This document shows positions 6,283 to 7,356 of a stretch of 7,356 nucleotides of DNA, piece by piece. The notes below the pieces were generated by a model. That model saw nothing but the letters and a program-made list of their open reading frames with translations, searched no databases and had not been told where the DNA came from. Origin of the DNA: Alphaproteobacteria bacterium (GTDB taxonomy: Bacteria > Pseudomonadota > Alphaproteobacteria > RF32 > CAG-239); the NCBI GenBank assembly GCA_017963715.1, contig JAGCTK010000120.1, forward strand, positions 1 to 7,356, given 5' to 3'. Numbering within the stretch: the stretch's first letter is position 1; each line of letters starts with the position of its first letter. The position numbers and the translations under genes are program-made.

Positions 6283-6334
6283 TTTTTTTTTGAACCACGA
6301 CAATCTGAATTTTGCATTGTCGGGGTTTATTTTT
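6283..6334 (+). terminator. Intrinsic terminator after the hydrolase gene
   Basis: A hairpin is formed by AACC-A-CGACAAT (6293-6304) pairing with ATTGTCG-G-GGTT (6316-6327). This gives eleven pairs with one A/G mismatch and an 11-base loop, followed by TTTATTTTT (6326-6334). A nine-T run (6283-6291) also precedes the hairpin and may tail a much weaker GCG/CGC stem just after the stop codon. Together they fit a transcription end for the hydrolase gene, 20-60 bases beyond its stop. Because the hairpin also lies upstream of trxB it would insulate that gene, or if trxB is read through from upstream it would act as an attenuating structure. Confidence 0.6.
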
Positions 6335-6360
6335 GATGATTGAGCCTTATATCATCATCG

Positions 6361-6366
6361 GGAGGG
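6361..6366 (+). promoter_or_regulatory. Ribosome-binding site that fixes the trxB start
   Basis: GGAGGG, a near-perfect Shine-Dalgarno sequence, ends five bases before the ATG at 6372. Two earlier in-frame starts exist (TTG at 6312 and ATG at 6336), but both lie in or directly after the terminator hairpin and its T-tract, and neither has a well-spaced ribosome-binding site. The ATG at 6372 also gives the family-typical N-terminus, with the FAD-binding GSGPAG about ten residues in. Confidence 0.8.
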
Positions 6367-6371
6367 ATAAA

Positions 6372-7307
6372 ATGTCAGAATATGTTGCAAAGCTGATTAT
6401 CATCGGATCGGGGCCTGCCGGATACAGCGCCGGTATTTATGCGGCACGCGCCGGCTTAGAGCCGATTATCATTTCGGGGTTTGAAATCGGCGGACAACTC
6501 ACCATGACGGCCAGTGTCGAAAACTTTCCGGGTTTTATTGAGCCCGTTTCGGGCACTGACCTGATGGAAAAAATGCGCACACAGGCCTTAAACTTCGGTG
6601 TTCAAATCATCAATGACAGAGTGACTGAGGTCGATTTATCCGCACGTCCGTTTGTTTTGAGCACCGAAAACGGCAACTGCTGTAAAACGCAAAGTTTGAT
6701 TGTTGCCACCGGCGCTTCGGCCAAATGGCTCAACATCAAAACCGAAAAACAATATATCGGAAAAGGCATCTCAACCTGCGCGACCTGCGACGGTTTTTTT
6801 TATAAAAATCAACCGGTTGCCATTGTGGGCGGCGGCAATTCGGCCGCGATTGAGGCGTTGTATCTGACAAGGTTTGCAGGCAAAGTTTACCTGATACATC
6901 GTCGCGATGCGTTGCGTGCCGATTCGATTTTGCAACAACGACTTCTTCAAAATCCGAAAATCGAGATTGTATGGAACAGTGTGATTGAAGAATTTATCGG
7001 CGGTCAAAATATCACGGGCATCAAAATCAAAAATGTCTTAACCGATGAACGCAAAACGCTTGATATTTCGGGTGTATTTTTGGCCATCGGACACACACCG
7101 AACACCGAATTGTTCAAAAAATATCTCACCTTAGACGATGACGGCTATATTCTCACCAAGCCCAAAAGCACGGCAACCAATATCGAAGGTGTTTTTGCCG
7201 CGGGTGATGTGCAGGACAATGCTTTTCGACAGGCCGTGATTGCCGTCGGCTCGGGGGCGATGGCCGCGATTGAAGCCGGACGTTTTTTGGCCGCACAGGA
7301 CAATTAA
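6372..7307 (+). CDS. trxB: Thioredoxin reductase (NADPH), FAD-dependent
   Basis: This 311-residue low-molecular-weight thioredoxin reductase transfers electrons from NADPH through FAD and a redox disulfide to thioredoxin in the cytoplasm. The N-terminal FAD motif is IIIGSGPAGYSAGIYAARAG (residues 9-28), and GGQLTMTASVENFPGF (40-55) is the usual flavin-proximal stretch. The redox centre is C136-A-T-C139 followed by DG. The NADPH domain has GGGNSA (153-158) and HRRDALRA (176-183), with H176, R177 and R178 in the positions that recognise the NADPH 2'-phosphate. The second FAD motif is GVFAAGDVQD (273-282), followed by the conserved RQAV segment. Everything needed for activity is present, and length is near the E. 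coli 321. Gene order gives no thioredoxin partner in view. It follows a terminator and so probably has its own promoter between 6330 and 6360, where TATATC (6348-6353) is a possible -10. Confidence 0.96.
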   Translation: MSEYVAKLIIIGSGPAGYSAGIYAARAGLEPIIISGFEIGGQLTMTASVENFPGFIEPVSGTDLMEKMRTQALNFGVQIINDRVTEVDLSARPFVLSTENGNCCKTQSLIVATGASAKWLNIKTEKQYIGKGISTCATCDGFFYKNQPVAIVGGGNSAAIEALYLTRFAGKVYLIHRRDALRADSILQQRLLQNPKIEIVWNSVIEEFIGGQNITGIKIKNVLTDERKTLDISGVFLAIGHTPNTELFKKYLTLDDDGYILTKPKSTATNIEGVFAAGDVQDNAFRQAVIAVGSGAMAAIEAGRFLAAQDN

Positions 7308-7356
7308 GGCTATTTTATTTGTATCTGATTCTAAAGTTGACGGTTTCCGTGCCGGC
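7308..7356. other. Right-edge segment after trxB, coding status unresolved
   Basis: Three readings are possible in these 49 bases. On the minus strand, bases 7315-7356 read AGTETVNFRIRYK then TAA. The alternating hydrophobic pattern V-F-I-Y resembles a final beta strand, so this may be the 3' end of a convergent gene whose stop is seven bases from the trxB stop. On the plus strand, a TTG at 7319 with AAGG nine bases upstream opens YLILKLTVSVP. Another plus frame gives ILFVSDSKVDGFRAG without an ATG or GTG start. I slightly favour the convergent gene end, but there is too little sequence to decide. Confidence 0.3.

Noticed and set aside
6312..6371. A 20-residue N-terminal extension of trxB from TTG 6312 or a 12-residue one from ATG 6336
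   Set aside because: The upstream starts overlap or abut the terminator hairpin and T-tract, have no properly spaced ribosome-binding site, and would add residues not found in the family. ATG 6372 has GGAGGG at ideal spacing.
1..7356. Mobile element, CRISPR array, defence system or phage genes
   Set aside because: No transposase, integrase, direct-repeat array, terminal inverted repeats or defence-type domains were seen; all complete genes have housekeeping, envelope or transport character.

Overview
The window reads as a stretch of an alphaproteobacterial-type chromosome of moderate to low GC. This is inferred from protein character: a QmcA-like SPFH protein paired with an NfeD protein, a GT4 glycosyltransferase with a 'GGVELGT...HARSRAPAWSAYWA' pattern that I associate with Alphaproteobacteria, and an alpha/beta hydrolase resembling mitochondrial ABHD10. 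It could be an uncultured host-associated lineage, but no marker gene here settles that. There is no sign of a phage, transposon, CRISPR array, or tRNA or rRNA gene.

Layout. Positions 1-1332 (minus strand) hold a membrane-quality module: the SPFH/paraslipin gene (379-1332), followed 14 bases later by an NfeD-family gene that runs off the left edge (1-364). A 113-base gap (1333-1445) holds a candidate promoter for that pair and a hairpin with a T-tract. Positions 1446-5471 (minus strand) hold a probable operon, transcribed in the order glycosyltransferase (4317-5471), thrS (4280-2349), and a ten-helix EamA/DMT-like membrane protein (1446-2327). A 49-base divergent intergenic region (5472-5520) separates it from the plus-strand genes. 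These are an ABHD10-like serine hydrolase (5521-6264), a terminator, and thioredoxin reductase trxB (6372-7307). The last 49 bases after trxB are of uncertain coding status.

The most notable observation is in thrS. Threonyl-tRNA synthetase is full length and colinear across 643 codon positions, but codon 574 is an in-frame TAA (2559-2561). It splits the gene within the C-terminal anticodon-binding domain, and the remaining 69 codons still encode a well-preserved family sequence. Every other complete gene here ends in TAA, so a genome-wide reassignment of TAA is unlikely. A recent nonsense mutation, a sequence error, or local readthrough are the options. The rest of the window looks like ordinary housekeeping and envelope gene content, and I did not find evidence of a new multi-gene system.
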